Shown in pieces: positions 36,728-45,294 of a stretch of DNA of 62,677 nucleotides. Positions within the stretch are counted from its first letter, which is position 1, and each line of letters opens with the position of its first letter. The position numbers and the translations under genes were made by a program. This DNA is from Polluticaenibacter yanchengensis (GTDB lineage Bacteria; Bacteroidota; Bacteroidia; Chitinophagales; Chitinophagaceae), in assembly GCA_027854065.1 (NCBI GenBank), contig JAQGEF010000023.1, forward strand, positions 1 to 62,677, read 5' to 3'. The notes under the pieces were generated by a model. The model was not told the origin of the DNA and did no database searches. It was given only the letters and a program-made list of their open reading frames with translations.

Positions 36728-36790
36728 GTATAGCAAACAGGTATTTTACAAAGGGCATTCGCCTGTCTGCACTATACTTATTTTCTTTCC
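36728..36790 (+). terminator. Riboswitch expression platform: terminator hairpin
   Basis: GTATAGCAAACAGG (36728-36741) pairs with CCTGTCTGCACTATAC (36762-36777) and is followed by TTATTTTCTTTCC. The left-arm AACAGG is also complementary to CCTGTCTGTT at the B12 box, so ligand binding could switch between antiterminator and terminator. The switching scheme is inferred from base pairing. Confidence 0.6.
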
Positions 36791-36865
36791 TGGTTATCTG
36801 CCAAAAATGTCAGAAGTGATTAACTGAACTTTTTACAATGATTGTAAACCATTTAAAAAGTGAAA

Positions 36866-39169
36866 ATGCAAACACAAAACTTGGGCTATCCACGCATTGG
36901 CAGCCAAAGACAATTAAAAAAAGCCAGTGAGCAATACTGGGCTGGGAAAATCTCGCAGGAAACTCTTTTCGAGGTTGCCGCTAAAATCAAAGAAGAAAAC
37001 TGGAAAACACAAATAGATGCCGGTATTGATTTAATTCCTTGTAATGATTTCAGTTTCTACGACCAGGTATTGGACACCAGTTTATTATTGGGTAACATAC
37101 CAGATCGCTATGCGCCCGTATTACAGGTGCCGTCCAATAATGAACTTGATCTTTACTTCGCAATGGCACGCGGTTACCAGAAAGACGGCCTGGACATCAC
37201 GGCGATGGAAATGACCAAGTGGCTTGATACCAATTATCATTATATAGTACCTGAATTTACCACCAACCAGGAGTTCAGCATTAACAGTGAGAAAATCTTC
37301 AATGATTATCATGAGGCCAGGCAACAATTGCGCGATAAGGCGAAGCCTGTTTTACTGGGACCTGTGAGCTACCTCGTATCCGGCAAAGAAAAAGAGCCAG
37401 GTTTTGACCGCATCGAGCTGGTTGAAAAACTGGTACCGGTTTACGTGGAAATCATTACCCGGTTACAACAGCAAGGTGCTGCCTGGATTCAATTAGATGA
37501 GCCCTGCCTGGTAACAGACCTTTCCCAAAAAGAAAAAGACGCTTTAAAATACACCTATCACACCATCTCCCAAAACATCAGCGGGATCAACATCCTGGTA
37601 GCGACTTATTTTGACTCGCTTGCAGACAATACGGAATTAGCAGTAAACCTTCCTGTAGCCGCATTACATATCGACCTTGTAAGAGCACCGGAACAACTGG
37701 ACGAAATATTATCATTCATTCCTGAAACGCTCCAACTCTCGCTTGGTGTCGTTGACGGGCGCAATGTCTGGAAAAACAATTACGAAAAATCATTAGCGCT
37801 CATTCAGAAAACAGCCGAAAAAATAGGCAGCGACAGAATGATCATTGCGCCTTCCTGTTCATTATTGCACAGTCCGATAGATCTTGACCTGGAAACAACG
37901 ATCGATACTGAGATCAAAAACGGGATGGCATTTGCTAAACAGAAATTAACAGAAGTAGCCGAACTCAAATCAGTTGCAGAAGGAAATTATGTCCTTCTGG
38001 AATTAAATAAGGCGGCAATTGACAACAGAAGTTCATCACCAAAAGTACATCAACAGGCAGTGAAAGATCGTGTGAGTGCGATGACCGAAACGGATGCAAT
38101 GCGTCAAAGTGCTTTCCCAGTTCGCAGGAAGCTGCATAATGAACGTTTTAAACTGCCTCCCTTCCCTACTACGACCATTGGTTCTTTCCCACAAACCGAT
38201 GATATCAGGCAATTGCGTTCGAGGTTCAAAAAAGGAGCGTTAACCGTTGCAGAATATGAATCCGCAATAGAACAGGCAACGGTTGAAGTTATCCGCTGGC
38301 AGGAGGAAATCGGTCTGGATGTTTTGGTACATGGTGAATTTGAGCGAAACGACATGGTTGAGTACTTCGGGGAACAACTGGACGGCTTTTTATTTACTCA
38401 AAAAGGATGGGTACAAAGCTACGGCAGCCGCTGTGTAAAACCTCCCATTATCTATGGCGACATTAGCCGCCCGCAGGATATGACGGTGCGGTGGAGCAAA
38501 TTTGCCGCAGCGCAAACGGACAAACCAATGAAAGGAATGCTTACAGGCCCGGTAACCATCCTTCAATGGTCCTTTGTAAGAGATGACCAGCCTCGTGAAC
38601 AAACGACCTACCAGATCGCACTAGCCATACGGGATGAGGTATTGGCATTGGAAACAGCCGGTATCGGCATCATCCAGATAGATGAAGCAGCTATCCGGGA
38701 GGGATTGCCGCTTAGACAATCAAAGCAGTCTCATTACCTGAACTGGGCTGTAAAAGCGTTTAGAATAGCAGCAGGTGCTGTACAGGATCAAACACAGGTA
38801 CATACGCATATGTGCTACAGCGAATTTAATAACATTATTGAACATATAGCTGCCATGGATGCTGATGTGATCACCATTGAGACGTCACGATCACAAATGG
38901 AATTATTGCAGGCTTTTGCCGGCTTCCATTATCCAAATGAAATAGGCCCAGGCGTTTACGATATACACTCACCGAGAGTACCGGCTATTGAAGAAATGAC
39001 TGCTCTTTTGGCAAAAGCCGCAGACCTGTTGCCTGCCCGGAACCTTTGGGTAAACCCGGATTGTGGGTTGAAAACGCGCAAATGGCCTGAAACAAAGGCC
39101 GCACTGGAGAATATGGTGGCTGCAGCCAGGCAGGCACGTGAACTGATCAACACAAAGGATAACCTTTAA
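36866..39169 (+). CDS. metE: Cobalamin-independent methionine synthase
   Basis: MetE transfers a methyl group from 5-methyl-THF-triglutamate to homocysteine. From the ATG at 36866 (MQTQNLGYPRIG; a GTG lies two codons upstream) it has 767 residues, the full two-barrel length. Zinc ligands His648 and Cys650 (HTHMCYS), Glu672 (ITIETSRS) and Cys733 (NPDCGLKTR) all match E. coli His641, Cys643, Glu665 and Cys726. It is controlled by the cobalamin riboswitch upstream, implying that the genome also has B12-dependent MetH. It is followed by an epimerase and a second MetE-like protein. Confidence 0.96.
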   Translation: MQTQNLGYPRIGSQRQLKKASEQYWAGKISQETLFEVAAKIKEENWKTQIDAGIDLIPCNDFSFYDQVLDTSLLLGNIPDRYAPVLQVPSNNELDLYFAMARGYQKDGLDITAMEMTKWLDTNYHYIVPEFTTNQEFSINSEKIFNDYHEARQQLRDKAKPVLLGPVSYLVSGKEKEPGFDRIELVEKLVPVYVEIITRLQQQGAAWIQLDEPCLVTDLSQKEKDALKYTYHTISQNISGINILVATYFDSLADNTELAVNLPVAALHIDLVRAPEQLDEILSFIPETLQLSLGVVDGRNVWKNNYEKSLALIQKTAEKIGSDRMIIAPSCSLLHSPIDLDLETTIDTEIKNGMAFAKQKLTEVAELKSVAEGNYVLLELNKAAIDNRSSSPKVHQQAVKDRVSAMTETDAMRQSAFPVRRKLHNERFKLPPFPTTTIGSFPQTDDIRQLRSRFKKGALTVAEYESAIEQATVEVIRWQEEIGLDVLVHGEFERNDMVEYFGEQLDGFLFTQKGWVQSYGSRCVKPPIIYGDISRPQDMTVRWSKFAAAQTDKPMKGMLTGPVTILQWSFVRDDQPREQTTYQIALAIRDEVLALETAGIGIIQIDEAAIREGLPLRQSKQSHYLNWAVKAFRIAAGAVQDQTQVHTHMCYSEFNNIIEHIAAMDADVITIETSRSQMELLQAFAGFHYPNEIGPGVYDIHSPRVPAIEEMTALLAKAADLLPARNLWVNPDCGLKTRKWPETKAALENMVAAARQARELINTKDNL

Positions 39170-39244
39170 AACACAGCAGGTAAATAAAACAGCATTGAAT
39201 CATCGTATCATCTAACATACTAACATATATACCAGAATTATTTT

Positions 39245-40258
39245 ATGAAATTTTTAGTGACAGGAGGGACAGGATTTATTGGCGCCCGTGTAGTCGTGAA
39301 CCTTTGGGAACGAAAAATACCGGTAGTGGTAGCGGATTTAAGCCTTAATATAGAATGGACCAAACAAATTGCGCTTTTAAAGTATTTGAATGCGCCGGTG
39401 AAACTTTCAGAAATCCGGGAGCAAATAGACAACACAGAGTTCGTTCATCTTGATGTCGCTGACAAAGAAGCAGTCAACCAGCTTTTTCTGAAATACCATG
39501 ATATCACACATGTGATCCACCTGGCTTACCTGATGAGTGCCGAAGTGGAAGCAAATCATCACCGGGGTGCATCTGTGAATATTCTCGGAATGGCAAACAT
39601 GTTCGACATGGTAGTGGACCATCAACTGGCACGTCTTGTTTTTGCCAGCAGCGAAACCATTTACGGCGCCAATCATAGTGCTTATGGCGATGAAAATTAT
39701 GCTGTAAAGGAAGAGGACTTCTGCTCGCTTGACGATCACTTTTTCACCTATGGTGTCATGAAAATGCTGAATGAATATACCGCACAGAAGTATATTAAGA
39801 CTAAAGGTGTCAGCATCGCCTGTATGCGCCCGCCAATTGTGTACGGAGACGGGAGAATGAGAGGTTCTGTGCTCTGGGCCTGTGAATTTGCAACCAACCC
39901 GGCACTGAACAAGCCTGTAAAACTGCCATTCTCCAAAAATGCCCGCGACTGCTGGATATATGTGGATGATGTTGCAGAGCAGTTTGTACGCCTGGCTTTA
40001 AAACCTGAGCTGAATCATTTTTCATATAACAATGGCGGCCATTCCGTTACTGCCGGCGAATTAATGCAAACGGTTAAAAACATACTTCCTGACGCCAGAT
40101 ATGAATTTGATGAGAATATCCCACGTACACCATTAGTGGACCGTTGTGACAGCACCCGCCTGGAGCAGGAAATAGGGTTTATTCCACGCTCACTGGAAGA
40201 CGGGATAAGGGCACAAATAGAGGAAGCCCGCAGCAGACAGCTACAAGTCAGCTACTAA
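39245..40258 (+). CDS. NAD-dependent epimerase/dehydratase (extended SDR)
   Basis: The 337-residue protein has the Rossmann motif VTGGTGFIGARV (residues 5-16), a Ser in FASSETIYG and the YxxxK pair in FTYGVMKML. A C-terminal substrate lid contains NNGGHSVTAGEL. Extended SDRs of this type act on nucleotide sugars or other small metabolites. It lies 75 bases after metE and 40 bases before the MetE-like gene with no terminator between. It is therefore probably under the same cobalamin control, an unusual partner for methionine synthesis. Confidence 0.88.
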   Translation: MKFLVTGGTGFIGARVVVNLWERKIPVVVADLSLNIEWTKQIALLKYLNAPVKLSEIREQIDNTEFVHLDVADKEAVNQLFLKYHDITHVIHLAYLMSAEVEANHHRGASVNILGMANMFDMVVDHQLARLVFASSETIYGANHSAYGDENYAVKEEDFCSLDDHFFTYGVMKMLNEYTAQKYIKTKGVSIACMRPPIVYGDGRMRGSVLWACEFATNPALNKPVKLPFSKNARDCWIYVDDVAEQFVRLALKPELNHFSYNNGGHSVTAGELMQTVKNILPDARYEFDENIPRTPLVDRCDSTRLEQEIGFIPRSLEDGIRAQIEEARSRQLQVSY

Positions 40259-40298
40259 TAAATCCGGATACTTAAAAATACTTTAATAAAAATAAAAT

Positions 40299-41285
40299 AT
40301 GTCATTACGCAATACGGTTGTAGGGAGCTACCCGAGACCGGAAAAACTGGAAGATACTATGAAACGTCCTGTTATGAACAGGAATGAAGTGGATGAATAC
40401 ATTAAATGGGCTGCCAAAGACCAGGCTGATCTTGGCTTAGAAACCATTACAGATGGCGAGGGCTATCGTGAAAATATGTATTACTTCTATCAAAAACGCA
40501 TTGACGGTGTTTCATTTGAGAATATGCCTAAAGTGACGTTTGGAACTGCAGGCTTTGGAATTGAATGCCCGAGAATAATTGGCGAGCTTAAAAATCCCCG
40601 ATTTGAAATTGCCCGTAACTGGAAAATTGCCCGTGATGCGGCACCGGAAAATGTGGCGGTGAAACTGACAGTAACCGGTCCTCATGTATTGTATCGCTTT
40701 AGTGTGAATGAACGCGAAGACCTTTACCCGGATGCCCCCTCTTTATGCCGTGCCTGGGCTAATGTTTTAAAAGACGAAATAGCAGCAGCCATCGAGCTGG
40801 GTTGCGAGCATGTGCAGTTTGATGAACCAATGTGGACAGAATCGCCGGAAGAAAGTGTGTGGGCTGCGGAAATTTTAGCTGAGCTGATAGAAGGCCTACC
40901 TAAAAAAGTGCGTATCGGCCTGCATGTTTGCGGTGGTAACCCAAGGCGCAAAAGAGTGTATTTTACAAAATATACGGATCTGGCAGAAGCATTTAAACGG
41001 GTACCGGTAGATGAACTAATGCTGGAACATTGTACACTTAGCTATAACATGCTGGAACTATTCGATACCTGGGACTTTAAAGGCGATCTGGCTATAGGCG
41101 TCATAGACCAACGTAGTGATGAGCTGGAATCTGTAGAAGAAATTGGTAAACGCCTGGAACCTGCATTGGCTTATTTCCCTAAAGACCGCCTGATTTTGAC
41201 CAGTGAATGTGGCTTCGGACATGTACCTATTGAAGTGACTCATGCAAAATTGAAACGCCTGGTAGAAGCGACTAAATTATTATAG
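40299..41285 (+). CDS. Stand-alone MetE C-terminal-domain-like zinc methyltransferase
   Basis: This 328-residue single-barrel protein resembles the catalytic C-terminal half of MetE: VVGSYPRP at the start, QFDEPMW (Asp175-Glu176), and a complete set of zinc ligands His209 and Cys211 (LHVCGG), Glu243 (MLEHC) and Cys304 (TSECGFG). The N-terminal folate-binding barrel of MetE is absent. Core-MetE proteins are known that take methyl groups from donors other than folate-triglutamate, and other relatives are alkyltransferases for different thiols. Which applies here is open. It is the third gene after the B12 riboswitch. Confidence 0.85.
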   Translation: MSLRNTVVGSYPRPEKLEDTMKRPVMNRNEVDEYIKWAAKDQADLGLETITDGEGYRENMYYFYQKRIDGVSFENMPKVTFGTAGFGIECPRIIGELKNPRFEIARNWKIARDAAPENVAVKLTVTGPHVLYRFSVNEREDLYPDAPSLCRAWANVLKDEIAAAIELGCEHVQFDEPMWTESPEESVWAAEILAELIEGLPKKVRIGLHVCGGNPRRKRVYFTKYTDLAEAFKRVPVDELMLEHCTLSYNMLELFDTWDFKGDLAIGVIDQRSDELESVEEIGKRLEPALAYFPKDRLILTSECGFGHVPIEVTHAKLKRLVEATKLL

Positions 41286-41326
41286 AAGCGGTATGGGTGT
41301 AATGCACCCTGCTCAGCATTTAAAAT

Positions 41327-41873
41327 GAGATTCCTCCTGCGTCGGAATGACGATGCAATTCTTTTAAGACAAAGTAAGCGCAGTCATTTCGACGAGGGGA
41401 ATTTGAGGCAACACCAATATAGAAGTATCCCAAGGAGAAGTCCCCCGATTAAAATACATTAGATTATTCCCCGACCTGTACAAAATTTAAAAGGAGATTC
41501 CTCCTGCGTCGGAATGACGAGGCAATTATTAAATAAAAAGTAATCGCTGTCATTTCGACGAGGGGAATTTGAGGCAACACTAATAATAGAAGCATCCGGG
41601 GGAGAAATCCCCATATCAATCACATTGGATTATTCTCCGACCTGTACAAAATTTAAAAGGAGATTCCTCCTCCGTAGGAATGACGATGCAATTCTTTTAA
41701 GACAAAGTAAGTGCGGTCATTTCGACGAGGGGAATTTGAGGCAACACTAATAATAGAAGCATCCCGAGGAGAAATCCCCCGATTAAAATACATTAGACCA
41801 TTCCCCGACCTGTACAAAATTTAAAAGGAGATTCTTCCTCCGTCGGAATGACGATGTAACTCTAAGAAGTTAA
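41327..41873 (+). repeat. Tandem array of a ~167-bp unit (three units plus a partial fourth)
   Basis: Units start with GAGATTCCTCCTGCGTCGG at 41327 and recur at 41494, 41660 and 41828 (spacings 167, 166, 168). Each contains GGAATGACGA, GTCATTTCGACGAGGGG, GAATTTGAGGCAAC and CCCGACCTGTACAAAATTTA. The first and second blocks are partly complementary (GGAATGAC / GTCATTTC), so each unit can fold. The array begins 41 bases after the MetE-like stop. No ORF is supported. Confidence 0.85.
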
Positions 41874-41913
41874 GTCATCAATACAGTCAGACGATATTTG
41901 TACAAAAGCCAAA

Positions 41914-42082
41914 TGGGCTGCGGTATGCGTTGGTGGCGAGGAACGAGCCAGTATGTTTTTACAGGATGAAACAGGGGCCTCTTTTATCATCAACCGCTCC
42001 TGTAAAACATACCGAGCGTAGCGGAGCCATAAGCACGCCGGACTAAAGCCAGGTAGATGTACCAAGGACCATAGCCCCAAAA
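41914..42082 (+). repeat. Dispersed palindromic element, copy E
   Basis: It lies immediately upstream of hemW. It starts GGGCTGCGGTATG, has GGCGAGGAACGAGCC, and a long inverted repeat GTATGTTTTTACAGGA / TCCTGTAAAACATAC enclosing about 35 bases. Then come TACCGAGCGTAGCGGAGCC and GCCGGACT, ending ATAGCCCC. The TACCGAGCGTAGCGGAGCC block is identical in copy F. Confidence 0.65.
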
Positions 42083-42125
42083 AGAATAGATCTTGCAGAA
42101 ATAAAGTGCATCTTTGCAAAGAACT

Positions 42126-43283
42126 ATGGCTGGTATTTATATTCATATTCCATTTTGCACGAAAGCGTGTCATTATTGCAATTTTCATTTTTCAACGTCC
42201 ACTCATCATATAGAGAGAATGGTGGCTGCCATAGTGCAGGAAATAAATACATTGCCTTTTCCGGCGCAGGATATCGATAAAAATATAGAGACCATTTATT
42301 TTGGGGGCGGGACACCAAGTGTGCTTAACAATGAGCAACTTCAATCTATTTTAAATGCCTGCTATGAAAAATTCCTGGTAACTGAAAATGCTGAAATTAC
42401 ACTGGAAGCTAATCCTGATGATATTACAAGGGAGCGCCTGAAAGGCTGGCGCCAACTGGGCTTTAACCGCCTGAGTATTGGGGTGCAAAGTTTTGCGGAC
42501 AGTGATTTAAAATGGATGAACCGGGCGCATAATTCGGCAACTGCAGCAGATTGTATCGCGATGGCTTATGAAGAAAGATTTGAACATCTTACCATCGACC
42601 TGATATATGGCACACCGACCTTATCGAATGAGCAATTGCTTATCAACCTTAAAACAGCGGTGAACCTGGGCATCAATCATATTAGTTGTTATGCGCTTAC
42701 GGTAGAGGAAAATACGGCATTGGACTATTTCATTAAGAAAGGAAAGATCGCCCCGGTAAACGAAGAGGTCCAGGATGAGCATTTTCATATCATGCGTCAA
42801 TATCTTACGGATAATGGTTTTGAGCATTACGAGATAAGCAATTTTGCCAAACCGGGCCATAGAAGCAGGCATAACAGTAACTACTGGAGCGGCCGCCCCT
42901 ATTATGGTTTTGGCCCTTCTGCCCACTCTTTTAACGGTGATAAAATGCGTTGGTGGAATATTGCAAACAACGTGCTGTACATGGATGGGATAGAAAAATA
43001 CCAACCGGTATATGAAGTTGAAAACCTAACACAGGAAGAACGCATTAATGAAATAATAATGACGGGACTGCGTACCACAGACGGCTTGCATATTGATGAA
43101 GCAAATAATAAGATAGGGGCTTACAAAACAACACCTGAAGCATTCCTTACATTTATAAGCACTTTAAGATCTTATATAACGGAAGGAAAAATCATCTATA
43201 AAAACAATACCGCCATTATTAATAGCGAACATCGTTTTTTGTCGGATGGTATCGCTTCTGACCTGTTTTTAAGCTACGATTAA
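42126..43283 (+). CDS. hemW: HemW-type radical SAM protein (heme chaperone)
   Basis: The ATG at 42126 (MAGIYIHIPFC) gives 385 residues. The iron-sulfur motif is CTKACHYC (Cys11, Cys15, Cys18) followed by Asn-Phe; this CxxxCxYCxF form marks HemW rather than coproporphyrinogen dehydrogenase HemN. Also present are YFGGGTPS, EANPDDITRERL, NRLSIGVQSF and ISCYALTVEENT. HemW binds heme and delivers it to respiratory proteins; many annotations still call it an oxygen-independent coproporphyrinogen oxidase. Its 3' end overlaps the convergent glycosyltransferase gene by 15 bases. Confidence 0.93.
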   Translation: MAGIYIHIPFCTKACHYCNFHFSTSTHHIERMVAAIVQEINTLPFPAQDIDKNIETIYFGGGTPSVLNNEQLQSILNACYEKFLVTENAEITLEANPDDITRERLKGWRQLGFNRLSIGVQSFADSDLKWMNRAHNSATAADCIAMAYEERFEHLTIDLIYGTPTLSNEQLLINLKTAVNLGINHISCYALTVEENTALDYFIKKGKIAPVNEEVQDEHFHIMRQYLTDNGFEHYEISNFAKPGHRSRHNSNYWSGRPYYGFGPSAHSFNGDKMRWWNIANNVLYMDGIEKYQPVYEVENLTQEERINEIIMTGLRTTDGLHIDEANNKIGAYKTTPEAFLTFISTLRSYITEGKIIYKNNTAIINSEHRFLSDGIASDLFLSYD

Positions 43284-44279
43284 TTGTTCCGGGCGCATTT
43301 GATGGAAGAGGTATTCCAGTGTAGCCGGTATATTGTTTGCCTCCTGCTTGTATTGCAGCGCGGGCGCGTTCAACCATTTGTAAACTTCCTCTTTAAATGT
43401 TTCACCTTTGGCAGATGTCATTGTCTTAACGCCTAACCTGGCCAATGCCGCTGCGTTGCATTGTTGTTCGTATTGTGATTGAATTGGAATACTGATCAGT
43501 TTTTTTTGCAGGAACAAGGCTTCTGCCGGTGTTTCAAAACCTCCACCGGTAATAAGACCCTCGCAACTGATTAAACTCTCATTGAACATATGATTATCTA
43601 CCGGGTAATAGGTGATGTTTCCAATTTTCTCAATACTTTTAGTACCGTGTAAAAACCAATGAAAATGAATATCTGTCATAGATACCAGCATTTTTTCCAG
43701 GCAATGCTTTTGATATGCCGGTAAGTAAACGGTCACATGCCCTTTATTGGTAACATCGGCATTTACAATTGCTGTTTTAATAATAGGCGGTTGGATAAAA
43801 TCATCATACCGTTTAAAATGCAGGCCAAGGTAATTGCTTGCTTTAGCATAATGCTTCAAAACCATTTCGCCAAAGAAATTGGTTTTATCAGGTCTTGGTG
43901 TATGCCTGCTTAAAAAGCTGGCCTGGTGACCAAACTGGATACTGGCCTTATTTTTAAGTTTGCAGGCTTTGGCTGTTATATAGTCAAAATCGTTGATGAT
44001 GACATCATATTGATCTATCGGTAAATCTTTTGCTTCCCGGTGCGCACGAAGAATACTGTTATCATTCCACATCCGTTTAAAATCTAACCCGCCGCAGGTG
44101 CTGTAAAATAAGCTTAAACCATTGCTCCGGTATTTTACCGGCAGATCTGCCTGAAGCGTGGCATTGGCACCGCTTAAAAAAACATCTACTTCACCATATT
44201 GTTTTAAATACGGCATTAATTGCATGGCGCGGCTAATATGACCATTACCTGTTGCCTGTACCGCATAAAATATTTTCAT
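43269..44279 (-). CDS. GT-B fold glycosyltransferase (GT28-like)
   Basis: The 336-residue cytosolic or membrane-associated protein begins with the N-terminal GT-B motif FYAVQATGNGHISRA. Its C-terminal donor-binding region is GLITGGGFETPAEAL and IPIQSQYEQQCNAAALARLG, resembling the MurG/GT28 class. It is the second gene after an LpxH-like phosphatase on the same strand with a 4-base gap. That pairing suggests glycolipid or lipopolysaccharide-related synthesis; acceptor and donor are unknown. Confidence 0.82.
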   Translation of the reverse strand: MKIFYAVQATGNGHISRAMQLMPYLKQYGEVDVFLSGANATLQADLPVKYRSNGLSLFYSTCGGLDFKRMWNDNSILRAHREAKDLPIDQYDVIINDFDYITAKACKLKNKASIQFGHQASFLSRHTPRPDKTNFFGEMVLKHYAKASNYLGLHFKRYDDFIQPPIIKTAIVNADVTNKGHVTVYLPAYQKHCLEKMLVSMTDIHFHWFLHGTKSIEKIGNITYYPVDNHMFNESLISCEGLITGGGFETPAEALFLQKKLISIPIQSQYEQQCNAAALARLGVKTMTSAKGETFKEEVYKWLNAPALQYKQEANNIPATLEYLFHQMRPEQLIVA

Positions 44280-44283
44280 ATGA

Positions 44284-45117
44284 TCAGATTATAGTGTTTA
44301 AGTAAATGTTGATCTCTTCTGAAAGTACATTCAGGGCCTGGCTGGCTTTCTTTATCTGTACTTTTTCAAAGGCGGTAGCATCATAAGTATAAATACTCCA
44401 TTCCTTGTTGCTGTATTCCAGTGCTGTAAGGTTCTCTACCCAGTCTCCGCTGTTGAGATACATCACACTACCTTTTTCGTTCTTATATTCCTTTTTTTGT
44501 GGCTGATGAATATGTCCGCAAATCACATAATCATATTTTTTATCTATTGCCAGGTCGGCCGCAGTGGTCTCGAAATTGTTGATAAAAGCCACCGCCTGCT
44601 TTACACCATCCTTTACTTTTTTGGAGAAACTCATTTTTTCTTTACCGAAAACTTTAAGACACCAGTTTATGGAGCGATTTAAAAGAATGAGTAGATCATA
44701 GCCTTTGCCGCCCAGTTTGGCAAAGAATTTAGCACTACCCTGGGTGGTGGCATCAAATACATCACCATGAAAGATCCAGCACATTTTGCCATCTATTTCC
44801 ATTAACAGCTTATCCACTATTTGCAGGCCACCAATGGTTGTTTCGCTATACTGCCTTAGTTTCTCATCGTGATTGCCCGTTACGTAAATCACCCTTGTAC
44901 CTTGTGATATCATGTTCAGTACTTCCTGTATAATGGCCAGGTGTGAAGGAGGGAAATAGCGTTTTGAAAAATTCCAGATATCCACAAAATCACCATTGAT
45001 AATAAGAAGGCTCGGTTTGATACTTTTGAGATACTGGAGTAATTCCTGTGCATGACATCCATAAGTACCTAAATGAACATCGCTTATTACTACTACGTTT
45101 ACATTACGTCTTGGCAT
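44284..45117 (-). CDS. LpxH-like metallophosphoesterase (UDP-2,3-diacylglucosamine diphosphatase family)
   Basis: The 277-residue calcineurin-fold enzyme has the di-metal motifs ISDVHLG (Asp13, His15), INGDFVDIW (Asp43), VTGNHDE, FHGDVFD and CGHIHQPQ. LpxH cleaves UDP-2,3-diacylglucosamine to lipid X in lipid A synthesis. Several Bacteroidota proteins of this form are annotated so, although the true LpxH may be another paralogue. It is translationally close to the glycosyltransferase (4-base gap), pointing to envelope glycolipid metabolism. Confidence 0.85.
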   Translation of the reverse strand: MPRRNVNVVVISDVHLGTYGCHAQELLQYLKSIKPSLLIINGDFVDIWNFSKRYFPPSHLAIIQEVLNMISQGTRVIYVTGNHDEKLRQYSETTIGGLQIVDKLLMEIDGKMCWIFHGDVFDATTQGSAKFFAKLGGKGYDLLILLNRSINWCLKVFGKEKMSFSKKVKDGVKQAVAFINNFETTAADLAIDKKYDYVICGHIHQPQKKEYKNEKGSVMYLNSGDWVENLTALEYSNKEWSIYTYDATAFEKVQIKKASQALNVLSEEINIYLNTII

Positions 45118-45281
45118 GTCTGTATTTACTGCTGTTTTTCAAAATTCCTAAACATATATTACCTCATTATTGCGCACACATTAATTAAAAGCACTATAAA
45201 TATTAAATAATTGTTACTCCCGACAATTCATTCAATTACAATAAGCAGGCTGAGAAAAACGTTTAAGGGTAAATTTTATCT

Positions 45282-45289
45282 TAGTTTTG
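45282..45289 (+). promoter_or_regulatory. TAGTTTTG box 5 bases before the Omp85 gene start
   Basis: Exact TAnnTTTG match; if used as the -7 box the transcript would begin at or next to the ATG at 45295. Confidence 0.3.
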
Positions 45290-45294
45290 TTTTT

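Noticed and set aside
40299..41285. Uroporphyrinogen decarboxylase
   Set aside because: The barrel family is related, but the zinc ligands His209, Cys211, Glu243 and Cys304 match MetE-type enzymes and UroD motifs are missing.
41327..41873. CRISPR array
   Set aside because: The units are ~167 bp with no short repeat/unique spacer alternation and no cas genes nearby.
45211..45294. N-terminal extension of the Omp85 gene from a TTG
   Set aside because: It would place 28 polar residues before the signal peptide, and the TAGTTTTG box lies inside it.
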